A DNA stretch of 64,000 bases from an uncultured Eubacteriales bacterium (GCA_900540545.1 UQGJ01000007.1:5720-69719); one strand, 5' to 3'; positions 17,485 through 26,909 are shown, counted from the stretch's first letter. Made by a program: numbers and translations. The notes: generated from the sequence alone by a model not told the origin.

Positions 17485-18501
17485 TCAATCCCCCGCCGTT
17501 TCAGACATCTGCACGTACATGGGGATGCGCACGGAGCGGTCGTCCCCCACGTCGGCCACGTCGGTCACATCCCCGTCCATCGCCAGGGTCCGGGCCATCT
17601 GGAAGATGGTCTTGCCGTGGCTGGCGTAGTCCATGACCACCGTGCCCAGGATGCGGCCGTCCTCCACGGCCTGCAGCCCCTGGGGGGTGCCGTCGATGCC
17701 CACGATATTGTGGAACGCCAGGCCCAGCTGCTCCACCGCGTCGGCGGCCCCCAGGGCCATATCGTCGTTGTTGCAGAAAATCATCTCGATGCTGTCCCCG
17801 TGGTCCTCGAAGTAGCTTTCGGTGAGGGCGGCGGCCTGGTCCCGGTCCCAGTTGGCCAGTCCCCCGTCCACCCGCTCCACGGGGATGCCGTTGCCCCGCA
17901 GCACCTGGATGGGCACCTCGGTGCGGATGATGGTGTCCTGGTGGCGGATCTCCCCCTCCAGCATGACGTACTGGAGGACGCCGTCCCCGTTTTTGTCCAG
18001 GCTCTCCCGGTCCGAGTTCCACAGGTCCAGCACCATGCCCGCCTGCAAAATGGCGCTCTCCCGGGCGTCGGAGCCCACGTAGTAGACTTTGTCCCAGGCC
18101 TGGAGGTCCTCCTGCACCGGCTCCCGGTTGAAAAAGACGATGGGTACGCCGGCGTCCTGGGCCTTGTCGATGACCCGGGCGGCGTCGGTGCGGTCCACCA
18201 GATTGACGCACAGCACGTCGTAGTCCAGAGAGAGGAAGCGGTCGATCTGCTCGTTCTGGGTGGTCTGGCTCTCCTGGCCGTCGGAGATGGTCAGGTAGAC
18301 CCGCTCCCCGGTCTCCTCGAACCACTGGTCCGCCGCGTCCTGCATGGCGTTGGTGATATTGGTGATATAGGTGTCGTTGCCCTTATAGACGGCCACGCCG
18401 ATGCGCAGGGACTTGCTCTCCTCCTTGGGGCCGCCGCCGCAGCCCCCCAGTCCCGCCAGCAGGGCCAGACAGAGGGACAGGCAGCCGATTTTTCTCCACA
18501 T
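17485..18501 (-). CDS. Second MglB-like sugar-binding lipoprotein
   Basis: 338 residues. Signal peptide with lipobox LGGC at 18-21, then a type I binding-protein domain (SLRIGVAVYKGNDTYI). It keeps the MglB calcium loop DKNGDGVLQYVMLEGE and ligand motifs FFNREPV and CNNDDMALGA, so galactose or a related hexose is the likely ligand. GGAGGGAGA precedes the ATG. It sits immediately after the two-component and PBP-like sensor genes rather than next to a permease. By analogy with the XylFII-LytS-YesN xylose system of clostridia, it may serve sensing as well as uptake; that is inference. Confidence 0.85.
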   Translation of the reverse strand: MWRKIGCLSLCLALLAGLGGCGGGPKEESKSLRIGVAVYKGNDTYITNITNAMQDAADQWFEETGERVYLTISDGQESQTTQNEQIDRFLSLDYDVLCVNLVDRTDAARVIDKAQDAGVPIVFFNREPVQEDLQAWDKVYYVGSDARESAILQAGMVLDLWNSDRESLDKNGDGVLQYVMLEGEIRHQDTIIRTEVPIQVLRGNGIPVERVDGGLANWDRDQAAALTESYFEDHGDSIEMIFCNNDDMALGAADAVEQLGLAFHNIVGIDGTPQGLQAVEDGRILGTVVMDYASHGKTIFQMARTLAMDGDVTDVADVGDDRSVRIPMYVQMSETAGD

Positions 18502-18515
18502 ATGCTCTCCCTCCG

Positions 18516-19424
18516 TCACGCGATGGGGAATAATATCTGGTCCAGTGGGTCGGTGAACATGGTCTCCTGGGTCACGGTGTAACAGCCCAGGGTCACGTCC
18601 TCCTGGTTTTTTCCCTCCAGGGCGCCCACCAGGCGCTGGATGCTCAGATAGCCCAAGTCGTAGTCGCTCTGGACCACCAGGGCGGCGGCCCGCCCCTCCT
18701 CCAGGGCCTGGAGGAGCTTCCCGGAGGAGCCTAGACCGTAGAGACGGCCCGCCCCGTCCTCCCGCTGGCTCAACTCCTCCGCCAGACCGGATTCCACCGC
18801 CACAATGGCTCCGGCGGGCAGGGCCTCCCCCTCCTGCGGCGGCTGGGCCGTCCGCCAGGGGATGCCCAGGGCGTCCAGTTCGCCGGTGAGACCGTCCAAG
18901 GCCCCCGCGGGGCCGGACCCGCCCTCCCGGCGGTAGATGGTGCAGGCCGTCCATTCGTCGGCGGCCACGGCCTGGGCCAGGGCGCGGCCCATGGCCCCGC
19001 CGTCGGCTGACAGGCTGCTGGAGACCTTGTCGCTGTCCACCCCGGCCCCGGCGCACACCACCTTGAACTCCGCCGGGGCGTCCTGGAGGCCCGCGGCCAG
19101 CGCCCCGGCGCCGGCGGGCAGGACCACCGCGCCGTCGGCCTCCCCCTCCCACTCCCGGCGGAGGGCCTCGGCCTGGGCGGCGGCCACGTCCTCGCCGTCG
19201 TAGCGGGTGACGAAGCGCACGTCGGCGTTGCGCTCCTGGGCGGCCCGGGTGACCCCCTTACGGAAGCTCTGCCAGCCGTCCTCTCCCGCCCCATCCAGCA
19301 GGACGGTGACGTGGTAGACCACCGGCTCCCCCCCGCCGCTGACGTTCTGGATCAGCATGGCCCCCAGGGAGAGCAGCAGCACCGCCAGCACCAGATAGAA
19401 GATACGCCGTTCCACTCTGCCCAT
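18516..19424 (-). CDS. Membrane-anchored periplasmic-binding-like protein, probable sensor partner
   Basis: 302 residues. One N-terminal membrane segment (residues 8-27, no lipobox Cys) followed by an extracytoplasmic type I binding-protein-like domain (YHVTVLLDGAGEDGWQSF, DGAVVLPAGAGAL, AALVVQSDYDLGYLSIQ). The MglB calcium loop is absent. Its ATG overlaps the kinase stop as TGATG, with GGAGG 7 bases upstream, so translation is coupled to the kinase. This suggests it presents ligand to the YesM-type kinase. The closest described concept is XylFII of the XylFII-LytS pair; direct homology could not be tested. Confidence 0.7.
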   Translation of the reverse strand: MGRVERRIFYLVLAVLLLSLGAMLIQNVSGGGEPVVYHVTVLLDGAGEDGWQSFRKGVTRAAQERNADVRFVTRYDGEDVAAAQAEALRREWEGEADGAVVLPAGAGALAAGLQDAPAEFKVVCAGAGVDSDKVSSSLSADGGAMGRALAQAVAADEWTACTIYRREGGSGPAGALDGLTGELDALGIPWRTAQPPQEGEALPAGAIVAVESGLAEELSQREDGAGRLYGLGSSGKLLQALEEGRAAALVVQSDYDLGYLSIQRLVGALEGKNQEDVTLGCYTVTQETMFTDPLDQILFPIA

Positions 19425-21226
19425 CACGTATCCTCCATTTCCCCGTAGGGGACGGCGGGCAGGCGCAGGGTCACCCTGGTCCCCTCGTCCGGCTCGGATT
19501 CGATGGTCACGCCGTACTGCGGCCCGAAGTAGAGCCGGATGCGCTCCTGCACGTTCTTCAGCCCGATGCCGGACCCCCGGCGGGTGCTGCCCGGCTTGTT
19601 GGACTCCGGCCCCGTGGTCAGCAGCCGCTCCACCACGTCGGGGGTCATGCCCAGGCCGTTGTCGGAGACGGTGATGGTGAGGCCCTCCGGCCCCACCGCC
19701 GCTTTGATCTCAATCATTCCGTCCCCGTCCATGAAGTCCATGGAGTGGTAGATGGCGTTCTCCACGATGGGCTGGACCACCAGCTTGATGGTGGAGAGGT
19801 TCTCGGCCTCCGGGGCGCAGTCGATGACATAGGAAAACTTGTTCTTGTAGCGCATCTCCTGGATGAGCAGGTAGTTGCGGGCGTGCTCCAGCTCGTCCTT
19901 CACGGGGATGATGTTCCGCCCCTTGGACAGGCTGATGCGGAAGAACCGGGCCAGGGCGGTGACCACCCGGACGGCGTCCTCCTTCTGGCCGTTCTCCACC
20001 ATCCAGACGATGATGTCCAGGGTGTTATAAAGGAAGTGTGGGTTGATCTGGGCCTGGAGGGCGTTCAGCTCGCTCTTCTGCTTCTGCTCGTGCTCCCGGA
20101 CCATGTCGTCGGTGAGGCGGCGCATCTGCTCTACCATGCGCTGGACCGCCTGGCCCAGCTCCCTGGTCTCGGCGGTGCCGCCCACGTAAATGTCCAGGCC
20201 GTCCAGGCCGTGCTCAATCTCCCCCACCGACTCCTTCAGCTTCTGGATGGGGTCGGTGAGGGTCTTGGACAGGAGCACGTTCATCAGAATCAGCAGCTCG
20301 AAATAGGCGCAGAAAATGACCAGGGTGAACAGCAGGTCCTGGGCCGTGCCCAGGCCGCTGAATCCCGGCTGGTCCACCACGCCGATGACCTTCCAGCCGG
20401 TGTATCCCACGCCCCGGACGATGACGGACCGCCGCTCGCCGCCCCGCTCCTCGGTGTAGATGCCGTCCCGGTGGGCGGCGTGTTCCCGGTTGGACTCGCT
20501 GACCAGCCCCGAGGCGATGCGGGTCCGGTCCGGGTGGTAGATCAAATTCCCCTCGCTGTCGGTGAGGTAGGCGTAGCCGCTGCCGGACAGCTTCACGTTG
20601 TTGAACAGGACGGATAGGGCGCTGTATTTCAGGTCGATGAGCAGTACGCCGGGGCGGGTCTCCTTGCCGTAGGTCAGCTCCACCGCGCAGGACAGGGAGA
20701 CCACCCATTTATAATTGTAGTCGGCCTCCAGGAAAAGGTTTTGGACCGCCGGGTTGCCGAAGTGGAGGTTTTCCGTCTTTTCCATGGCGCTCTGGAACCA
20801 GGGCTCGGCGGTGACGGCGATGCCGGGGCGCAGCTTGGCCGCCGGGGCGGTGGCGATGACCCGGCCGTCGCCGTCAAAGAGGACCATGTTTTCAACGTAG
20901 TCGCTGTACGTGTTGTAGAGCAGGCGCATCTCCTCGCTGACCGAGTTGGCCTCCAGGTCGGTGTTCTTGATGACGTTATAGTAGAGGGAGTCGGACAGGC
21001 GGATCATGTCCCGGAGGTAGGTGCTCAGGGACTGGTTCACCTGGTCCACGATCATCTGGTTCTCCCCCTCGATGGTGGCGTCCAGCTGGGCGGAGTAGCG
21101 CACCGAGAGGGTCACGCCGGTGAGGACGATGGCCAGCACGGCGGAGATGGTGAAGGAGGCGAACATGACGTAGCGGATGCTGCCCTTGAAGAAGCGGGCG
21201 CTGAGACGTTCCAGCCAGGCTTTCAT
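19424..21226 (-). CDS. YesM/LytS-type sensor histidine kinase
   Basis: 600 residues. Membrane segment at about 20-42, a large extracytoplasmic dCache-like domain (about 45-290), second membrane segment near 300-320, HAMP, then His_kinase with the phosphoacceptor QINPHFLYNTLDI and HATPase_c (VENAIYHS, SDNGLGM, GSGIGLKN). ATG at 21226 has AGAGGAGG 6 bases upstream; codons further upstream lie in a repeat element and are not coding. It should phosphorylate the YesN-type regulator encoded 680 bases upstream and act with the two binding-protein-like genes downstream to sense galactose. Confidence 0.92.
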   Translation of the reverse strand: MKAWLERLSARFFKGSIRYVMFASFTISAVLAIVLTGVTLSVRYSAQLDATIEGENQMIVDQVNQSLSTYLRDMIRLSDSLYYNVIKNTDLEANSVSEEMRLLYNTYSDYVENMVLFDGDGRVIATAPAAKLRPGIAVTAEPWFQSAMEKTENLHFGNPAVQNLFLEADYNYKWVVSLSCAVELTYGKETRPGVLLIDLKYSALSVLFNNVKLSGSGYAYLTDSEGNLIYHPDRTRIASGLVSESNREHAAHRDGIYTEERGGERRSVIVRGVGYTGWKVIGVVDQPGFSGLGTAQDLLFTLVIFCAYFELLILMNVLLSKTLTDPIQKLKESVGEIEHGLDGLDIYVGGTAETRELGQAVQRMVEQMRRLTDDMVREHEQKQKSELNALQAQINPHFLYNTLDIIVWMVENGQKEDAVRVVTALARFFRISLSKGRNIIPVKDELEHARNYLLIQEMRYKNKFSYVIDCAPEAENLSTIKLVVQPIVENAIYHSMDFMDGDGMIEIKAAVGPEGLTITVSDNGLGMTPDVVERLLTTGPESNKPGSTRRGSGIGLKNVQERIRLYFGPQYGVTIESEPDEGTRVTLRLPAVPYGEMEDT

Positions 21227-21291
21227 GTGTGGCCTCCTCTCGGGTGGGATGGGCAGGGCGGGCCCTGCCGGGGGCTTGCCCTCCGGGCGGG

Positions 21292-21905
21292 GTCCCCTTT
21301 CTGGTTTCAGAAAGGGAACCGAAAGAAAACCAAGAGGCGGCACGGGCCACGCATGTGGCCCTATCCGCCGCCCCCTGGACCCTGGGAACGTCCGGGCGGC
21401 GGTACGGTTCTCGGGGATGGCAAGACCTGATAGCCGTTGCAGCTCGTTTTGGTCTGGCGCTGGAACAACTTCGGCTGCCGCCCCTCGGCATATGACCAGG
21501 CAAAACTTGAGGGTAGTTGCGTTTTCATTGGTGCAAACGGGCCGCCATTGGTCTATGCGTTTTTGAATCGGCCTTCCGCCCATTGGCAGTCTGCACGGGC
21601 CGCCCAGTGGGCGGCCCCTACAAGAGACTTTCAGTTTCCGCCGTAGGGGCCGCAGACCCCGGCGGCCCGTCCACGCACTAGCCATGCCGGGTATTGCCAT
21701 GCTAGGCGCGCCGCGCCAGCGCATGAGGGTGAACGAGTGCATGTTAGGCGTAACGGCCGGGGCGGGTGCGGAAAGGCAGACTTGTTACCTCTAGCCGGTT
21801 TCAACCTCCATGCTATCGTTGGCGCCGCCCTTAGGTCCAGGGGCCTCAGCCCCTGGTTTTCTTTCCGTCCCCTTTCTCAAACGAGAAAGGGGACCCCCGC
21901 CGGAG
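21292..21905. repeat. Composite repeat block: H1 + body A (+) then palindromes then body B + H1 (-)
   Basis: Fills the 680-base gene-free gap 21227-21908. H1 at 21292-21319 (9 bp, a mismatch, then 2 bp) followed by GAAAGAAAACC. Body A at about 21373-21596 matches 31745-31976 and 60489-60706. A palindrome GGGCCGCCCA...TGGGCGGCCC lies at 21597-21617. From 21672 the reverse strand carries body B (matching 11702-11880) and a second H1 at 21867-21894 (12-bp stem). The two H1 copies point towards each other. No gene seen. Confidence 0.75.
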
Positions 21906-21908
21906 GCG

Positions 21909-23492
21909 CTACTTTCGAAACTGCGACGGGGAGACGCCGAAGCGCTTCTTGAAGACATAGGAGAAATAGTTCGGCTCGTCGTAGCCCACTTTTTCGGCCA
22001 CCAGATAGGTCTTGTCGTCGGTGGTGCGTAACAGCTCCACGGCGTGCTCCATGCGCACGTCGGTGAGGTATTGGACGTAGCTCCGCCCCGTCTCCTGTTT
22101 GAAGATGGTGGAGAAATAGGACTGGCTGATATGCAGGTGGTCGCACAGCTTGTCCACGGACAGGTCGGACTGGGGGTAGTGCTCCCGGATATAGCGCTCA
22201 GCCTCCTCCACCATGCGCTTGGCGGTGGAGACCCGGCGCTGGTTCAGGCACCCGCTCATGCGCAGGCACAGGTCCAGCAGCCAGTCCCGCTGGGTCTGGC
22301 GTGGGGTGTCCTCCCGCAGCAGGGGGAGCCACGTCTCCCGGGGGCCCAGCATCTCCGCCTCCCCCAGCTTATAACGCTGGATGATGGGCATGAGGGTGCC
22401 CAGGATGCCGATGAGACGGGCCTGGGGGCTCCAGTCCTCCCCGCCGGCGTCCAGAAGCTGGTCCACCAGAGCGGCCACCTGCTCCCGGGAGCCGAACTTG
22501 ATGGCGGAGAGGAGCTGCTGCTCCCGGCGGTTGTCCACCTCCTGGCCGCCCCGGTCCAACTGCTCCATATCCTGGATATAGATGGGCTTGCCGCCGCCGG
22601 TGAACACCTTGTACTCCACGGCGGCCCTGGCCTCGGCGTAGGATTTGTAGAGGTCCCCCGGCTCCTGGCAGGCCCTGCCGATGCCCACGGTCATTTTGAC
22701 CCCCAGGATGCGCTGGCACTCGGCGCAGACCTCCCCCATGAGGCTCATCAGGGACTCCACCGGATCCCGGTCCCAGGCCGTGACCACAATGACTGAGGCC
22801 AGGTTGAGGAAAATCTCCCGGTGACAGCGGCCCCGGAGGGCGTCGTCCACCATCTGCCGGGCGGACACGGGAATCAGCTCCGGGGAGAGGCCCTCGCCCC
22901 CGTGCTTGCTCAGGCTGCACACCGCCGCGATCTTGTACTTTCCCTCCCGGATGGTCAGGCCGAAGCGCTCCATCTGGGTCTCCAGCTCCCGCTGGTCCAT
23001 GGGGCCCCGGAGCAGCTCGTGGAGGAACTTTTCCCGCAGCAGGGGCAGGCTCTTCTGGTATGCCTCGGTGAGCTGGGCGATGTTCCGCCGCTGGGCGATC
23101 TCGGCGTCCAGCAGGCCCTTCACCCGGCCCAAAATCTTGGTCAATTCCTCGGCGTTCACCGGCTTGAGGACGTACTCCACCACGTTGAGCTTGATGGCCT
23201 CCTGGGCGTATTCGAACTCGTCAAAGCCGGAAAAGACGATGAGTTTCAGATTGGGCCACCGGCGGGCCAGCTCGGCCCCCAGCTCCAGCCCGTCCATAAA
23301 GGGCATCTTGATGTCGGTGAGAACCACGTCCAGGTCCAGGGACTCCGCCTTTTCCAAGGCGTCCCGCCCGTTCTCCGCGTCGGCCACGATCTCAAAGCCC
23401 AGGGCGTTCCAGTCGATTTTCCGGGCGATGGCCTGGCGGACCTCCGCCTCGTCGTCCACGATCATGATTTTGTAGAAGCCCACTGCGCTCAC
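21909..23492 (-). CDS. YesN-type response regulator with AraC DNA-binding domain
   Basis: 527 residues. Receiver domain 5-125 with phosphoacceptor Asp in VVLTDIKMP and Lys in YVLKPV; a middle region (about 150-400); then a C-terminal AraC-type double helix-turn-helix (SVDKLCDHLHISQSYFSTIF and VAEKVGYDEPNYFSYVFKKRF). Typical partner of YesM kinases. The start is uncertain: GTG at 23492, GTG at 23483 (with GGGTGA just upstream) or ATG at 23465. It lies between galM and the kinase gene; target genes are probably the mgl and gal promoters nearby. Confidence 0.93.
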   Translation of the reverse strand: MSAVGFYKIMIVDDEAEVRQAIARKIDWNALGFEIVADAENGRDALEKAESLDLDVVLTDIKMPFMDGLELGAELARRWPNLKLIVFSGFDEFEYAQEAIKLNVVEYVLKPVNAEELTKILGRVKGLLDAEIAQRRNIAQLTEAYQKSLPLLREKFLHELLRGPMDQRELETQMERFGLTIREGKYKIAAVCSLSKHGGEGLSPELIPVSARQMVDDALRGRCHREIFLNLASVIVVTAWDRDPVESLMSLMGEVCAECQRILGVKMTVGIGRACQEPGDLYKSYAEARAAVEYKVFTGGGKPIYIQDMEQLDRGGQEVDNRREQQLLSAIKFGSREQVAALVDQLLDAGGEDWSPQARLIGILGTLMPIIQRYKLGEAEMLGPRETWLPLLREDTPRQTQRDWLLDLCLRMSGCLNQRRVSTAKRMVEEAERYIREHYPQSDLSVDKLCDHLHISQSYFSTIFKQETGRSYVQYLTDVRMEHAVELLRTTDDKTYLVAEKVGYDEPNYFSYVFKKRFGVSPSQFRK

Positions 23493-23512
23493 CCGTTTCT
23501 TTCAAGTTTCAT

Positions 23513-23551
23513 GGCCGTCTGCCTGTGGCAGACGGCCGAGGGCCGGCCCTC
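23513..23551 (-). other. Paired hairpins after galM
   Basis: GGCCGTCTGCC with its complement (11-bp stem, TGT loop) and the 14-base palindrome GAGGGCCGGCCCTC. There is no U-run, so readthrough from galKTM into the regulator gene is possible. Confidence 0.5.
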
Positions 23552-23568
23552 GGGGTGGTGATTCAGAA

Positions 23569-24600
23569 TCAGGAGAAGGCAAAGGCCGTCCTGGTGCGGT
23601 AGGTCTCCCCGGCCCGCAGGACCACGGAGGGGAAATTCGCGTGGTGGACCGCGTCGGGGAAGGCCTGGGTCTCCAAGGCCACGGAACAGCGGCGGCCGTA
23701 GCGGGCGCCGCCCTTGCCGGGGCGGTCGGACAGGCCGTTGGCCGTGTAGACCTGCATCCCCGGCTGGTCGGTCCAGACGGTCAGAGTGATTTGGGTCTCC
23801 CCGCTGGCAAGGACTGCCGCTTTCCGGTAGCCGGCGCCGTTGAGGGCCCAGTTGTGGTCGTAGCCGCCGCCAATTTTGATTTGGGGGCAGGCGGCGTCCC
23901 AGCCGTCCGCCAGGTGTTCCGGCAGGCGGAGGTCGAAGGGGGTGCCCTCCACCGGGGCGATAACGCCGGTGGGGCAGGACTCCTCGTCCATCTCGGTGAA
24001 GGCGTCGCCCTGGACCTGCAGCGTATGCCGCCCAACGCTTCCGGCCCCGTGGCCGGACAGGTTCCAGTAGGCGTGGTTGGTCAGGTTGACGATGGTGTCG
24101 GCGTCGCTTTGGGCCTGGTAGTCCAGAACCACCTGGTTGTCCTCCGTCCAGGTATAGCGGACCTGGACGGTGAGATTTCCGGGGTAATGTTCCTCATTAT
24201 CTGGAGAAAACAAGGTCAAAAGCAGGGAATCTCCATCGATTTTTCCCTGCCAAACCTTGCGGTTGAAGCCGTTTTGGCCCCCGTGGAGGTGGTTTTTCCC
24301 CTTATTCGCCGTCAAGCGGTATTCCTTGTCATTCAGGGTGAAGGACGCGCCCTTGATGCGGTTGGCGCAGCGGCCCACCACCATGCCCAGGCAGCCGTCC
24401 TGGTCCTCGTACTCCGCCAGGGTGTCGTAGCCCAGGCAGACATCTGTCAAGTGTCTGGCCTTGTCGGGCACACAGACTGTCCGCAGGGTGGCCCCGTACT
24501 CCAGGACCTCGATATAGGCCCCCGAGGCGTTGGTCAGCCGGAACAGGGTCACGGGGGTCCCCTGGTGGGTGACGCCGAAGGGCTGTGCGGTAATGCTCAT
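23569..24600 (-). CDS. galM: Galactose mutarotase (aldose 1-epimerase)
   Basis: 343 residues. Converts beta- to alpha-galactose for GalK. Motifs GRCANRIKGASF, the conserved HLHGGQNGFNRKVW, NLTNHAYWNLSGHG (catalytic His) and late LETQAFPDAVH with the catalytic Glu are visible. The start ATG overlaps the galT stop as ATGA. Third gene of galK-galT-galM. Confidence 0.95.
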   Translation of the reverse strand: MSITAQPFGVTHQGTPVTLFRLTNASGAYIEVLEYGATLRTVCVPDKARHLTDVCLGYDTLAEYEDQDGCLGMVVGRCANRIKGASFTLNDKEYRLTANKGKNHLHGGQNGFNRKVWQGKIDGDSLLLTLFSPDNEEHYPGNLTVQVRYTWTEDNQVVLDYQAQSDADTIVNLTNHAYWNLSGHGAGSVGRHTLQVQGDAFTEMDEESCPTGVIAPVEGTPFDLRLPEHLADGWDAACPQIKIGGGYDHNWALNGAGYRKAAVLASGETQITLTVWTDQPGMQVYTANGLSDRPGKGGARYGRRCSVALETQAFPDAVHHANFPSVVLRAGETYRTRTAFAFS

Positions 24601-25583
24601 TTCGCCCCTCCCACATACTTCTCATAGGCGGCCTTCAGCTCGGCGGCCTTGTCCTCGGGCTTGTTGGGGTTGCAGTAGGCCCCGGCCCCGGTCTCGGAGG
24701 AGGCGAAGAACTGCTGCACCGTGGCCGAGCGCATGGGGGGCACGAACTCGATGTGGAACCGCCAGGCCCGGTCCAGTTCGGCCTGCCGGGGGTGGTGGAT
24801 GGGGGCGTTGTGCATACACATCATGTAGGGGAAGCTCTGGTCGAAGAGGCTGTCGTACATCCCGGCCACGCTGCGGACCGTCTCCCCCAGGGCCTCCACC
24901 ATGGCGTCGTCCATCCGGGCCAGGTCGGGCACCGGCTTCCGGGCGGTGACGTGGACGGCGTAGGTCACGGCGGAGAAGAAGGGCACGTAAACGGTGAAAT
25001 ACTCGTTTTCAAAGATGACGCGGCTCCCGTCCCGGCGCTCGGCCTCCAGCAGGTCCCCGAAGAGGTTGGAGCCCTTCTCGACGTAGTACTCCAGGGCGGA
25101 GGCGGTCTCCTGCTCCAGCTTTTTGGGGAGGAAGGGGTAGCCGTAGGCCTGCCCGTGGGGGTGGGGCATGGTGACGCCCACCACGGCCCCCCGGTTCTCG
25201 AAGATGAAGCAGTATTTGAGGTTGGGGTCGGCGGCCATGGACTTGAACTCGTCCTGCCACAGATGGCCCAGCTTATGGATATTCTCGTCGGACAGGCCCG
25301 CCACGGTGCCGTGGTGTTCCGGGGAGTAGAGCAGCACGTCGCAGCGGCCGTAGGCGGGGGCCGTCTGGAACAGGGGGTCGGTGGCCACGTCGTCGGGGGC
25401 GGGCGGGTCCGACCGCAGGGCCGGGAAATCGTTGGGGTAGCAGTACACGTCGTAGCCGTCGGGCACCTTCCCGCTGCCGGGGCAGAAGGGGCACCAGTCC
25501 TTGGGCATCTGGGGCCGGGCCTGACGGTGGGAGGCAATCATGATCCATTCCTTCGAAATCGGGTTCCAACGCAGTTCAGCCAT
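24597..25583 (-). CDS. galT: UDP-glucose-hexose-1-phosphate uridylyltransferase
   Basis: 328 residues, class I GalT. Active-site HPHGQ at 141-145 (His143 expected to carry UMP), zinc Cys pair CPFC at 31-34, and C-terminal HIEFVPPMR. Exchanges galactose-1-P with UDP-glucose in the Leloir pathway. ATGA overlap with galM and a 2-base gap after galK show tight coupling. No galE is in the window. Confidence 0.96.
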   Translation of the reverse strand: MAELRWNPISKEWIMIASHRQARPQMPKDWCPFCPGSGKVPDGYDVYCYPNDFPALRSDPPAPDDVATDPLFQTAPAYGRCDVLLYSPEHHGTVAGLSDENIHKLGHLWQDEFKSMAADPNLKYCFIFENRGAVVGVTMPHPHGQAYGYPFLPKKLEQETASALEYYVEKGSNLFGDLLEAERRDGSRVIFENEYFTVYVPFFSAVTYAVHVTARKPVPDLARMDDAMVEALGETVRSVAGMYDSLFDQSFPYMMCMHNAPIHHPRQAELDRAWRFHIEFVPPMRSATVQQFFASSETGAGAYCNPNKPEDKAAELKAAYEKYVGGAK

Positions 25584-25585
25584 GG

Positions 25586-26869
25586 TTACGCGTCTCCTTT
25601 CACTTCAATGCCGCCCGCCGGACGCACGTCCAGCACGTGGCAGGTTCCGGGGCCAAAGACCGCCTCGGTCTCGGCCCGGAATTCTTCCAACTGTCCCAGG
25701 GGGACGAAGGCCTGGACGGTGCCGGCGAAGCCGCCGCCGTGGACCCGCCACGCCCCGTCCCGCTCCAGCAGACGGGCGCACAGGGCCAGGGCCAGGGACA
25801 CGCTCCGCTCGCCGGGCGCCCCGGAGGGATAGATGTTTTGCAGCAGGTCCATGGAGGACCGGCCCGAGGCCCGCACCAGGGCCAGGAAGGCCTGGAAGTC
25901 CCCCCGGCGGAGGGCATCGGCCTGGTCCAGGACCCGCCGGTTGTCGCCGTAGAAGTGCATGGCCCGGAGGAGGGCCCGGTCGGAGACCTGGCCCCGGAGC
26001 CTGCCCAGATTGGCATAGAAGTCGGCCTCGCTGGTCTTGCCCAGCACGTCGGCCCCCAGCAGCTTGGCCACGGACTTCATCTCCGCCGGGATGGCGGCGT
26101 ATTCGTCGGTCAAATCAGCGTGGCTGCCTCCGGCGTCCAGGATGCACAGGGCGTAGCCGTAGTCCTTGGGGGCGCAGGGGATGGCCTCCACCACCGGCGC
26201 GCCGGGGTCGGCGAAGTCCATGACGCAGAAGTCCCCCACCGCCGAGGCGCACTGGTCCATCAGGCCGCAGGGCTTGCCGAAGTAGACGTTCTCGGTGAAC
26301 TGGCCCACCTTGGCGATGACTACCGGGGGGATGTTGCCGCCGTTATAGAGGCCGTTCAAAATGGTCCCCACCAGCACCTCGTAGGCCGCCGAGGAGGACA
26401 TGCCCGACCCCGGCAGCACGTCGGAGCTGACGTAGGCGTCGAAGCCGCCGAAGCGGAAGTCCAACTCGTAGAACCGGGCGGCGATGCCCCGGATGAGGGC
26501 GGCGGTGGTTCCCGCCTCCCCGGGCACGATCTCCAGCTTTTCCAGGTTGACCCGCTCCTCGCCGTGGCCCTCGGAGTAGATGCGGATGACGTTGCGGTCG
26601 TTCCGGGAGGCCACCGCCACCGCGTCCAGGGTCACAGCGGCGGCCAGCACCCGGCCCTGCTGGTGGTCGGTGTGGTTGCCGCCGATCTCGCTGCGCCCCG
26701 GCGCGGAGTAGAGCCCCACCGGGCGCTCCGCCCCGAAGTGCTGGCCGAAGGCGGCGGCGATGCGGCCGTACCGGGCCCGCTGGGCCTCCGTCTGGCCGGG
26801 GTAGAGCCGGGACAGCGCGCCGTCGTAGGCCCCGGCCTCCAGCGCGGACTTCAGTTCTTGAATATTCAT
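25586..26869 (-). CDS. galK: Galactokinase
   Basis: 427 residues, GHMP kinase. Signature GRSEIGGNHTDHQQG at 58-72 (galactokinase form of GRxNLIGEHTDY), ATP loop LPGSGMSSSAA at 152-162, catalytic Asp in CGLMDQCAS, and HGGGFAGTVQ near the C-terminus. Phosphorylates galactose at C1. The ATG at 26869 has GAGGAGAG directly upstream. First gene of the gal operon under the promoter at 26910-26938. Confidence 0.96.
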   Translation of the reverse strand: MNIQELKSALEAGAYDGALSRLYPGQTEAQRARYGRIAAAFGQHFGAERPVGLYSAPGRSEIGGNHTDHQQGRVLAAAVTLDAVAVASRNDRNVIRIYSEGHGEERVNLEKLEIVPGEAGTTAALIRGIAARFYELDFRFGGFDAYVSSDVLPGSGMSSSAAYEVLVGTILNGLYNGGNIPPVVIAKVGQFTENVYFGKPCGLMDQCASAVGDFCVMDFADPGAPVVEAIPCAPKDYGYALCILDAGGSHADLTDEYAAIPAEMKSVAKLLGADVLGKTSEADFYANLGRLRGQVSDRALLRAMHFYGDNRRVLDQADALRRGDFQAFLALVRASGRSSMDLLQNIYPSGAPGERSVSLALALCARLLERDGAWRVHGGGFAGTVQAFVPLGQLEEFRAETEAVFGPGTCHVLDVRPAGGIEVKGDA

Positions 26870-26909
26870 ACTCTCCTCGCCCCTCTCAAAAGGCTGTGAT
26901 ACATTATAC

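Noticed and set aside
21227..21742. N-terminal extension of the YesM-type kinase
   Set aside because: The extra codons derive from the body A repeat and carry no domain; a strong ribosome site marks the true start at 21226.
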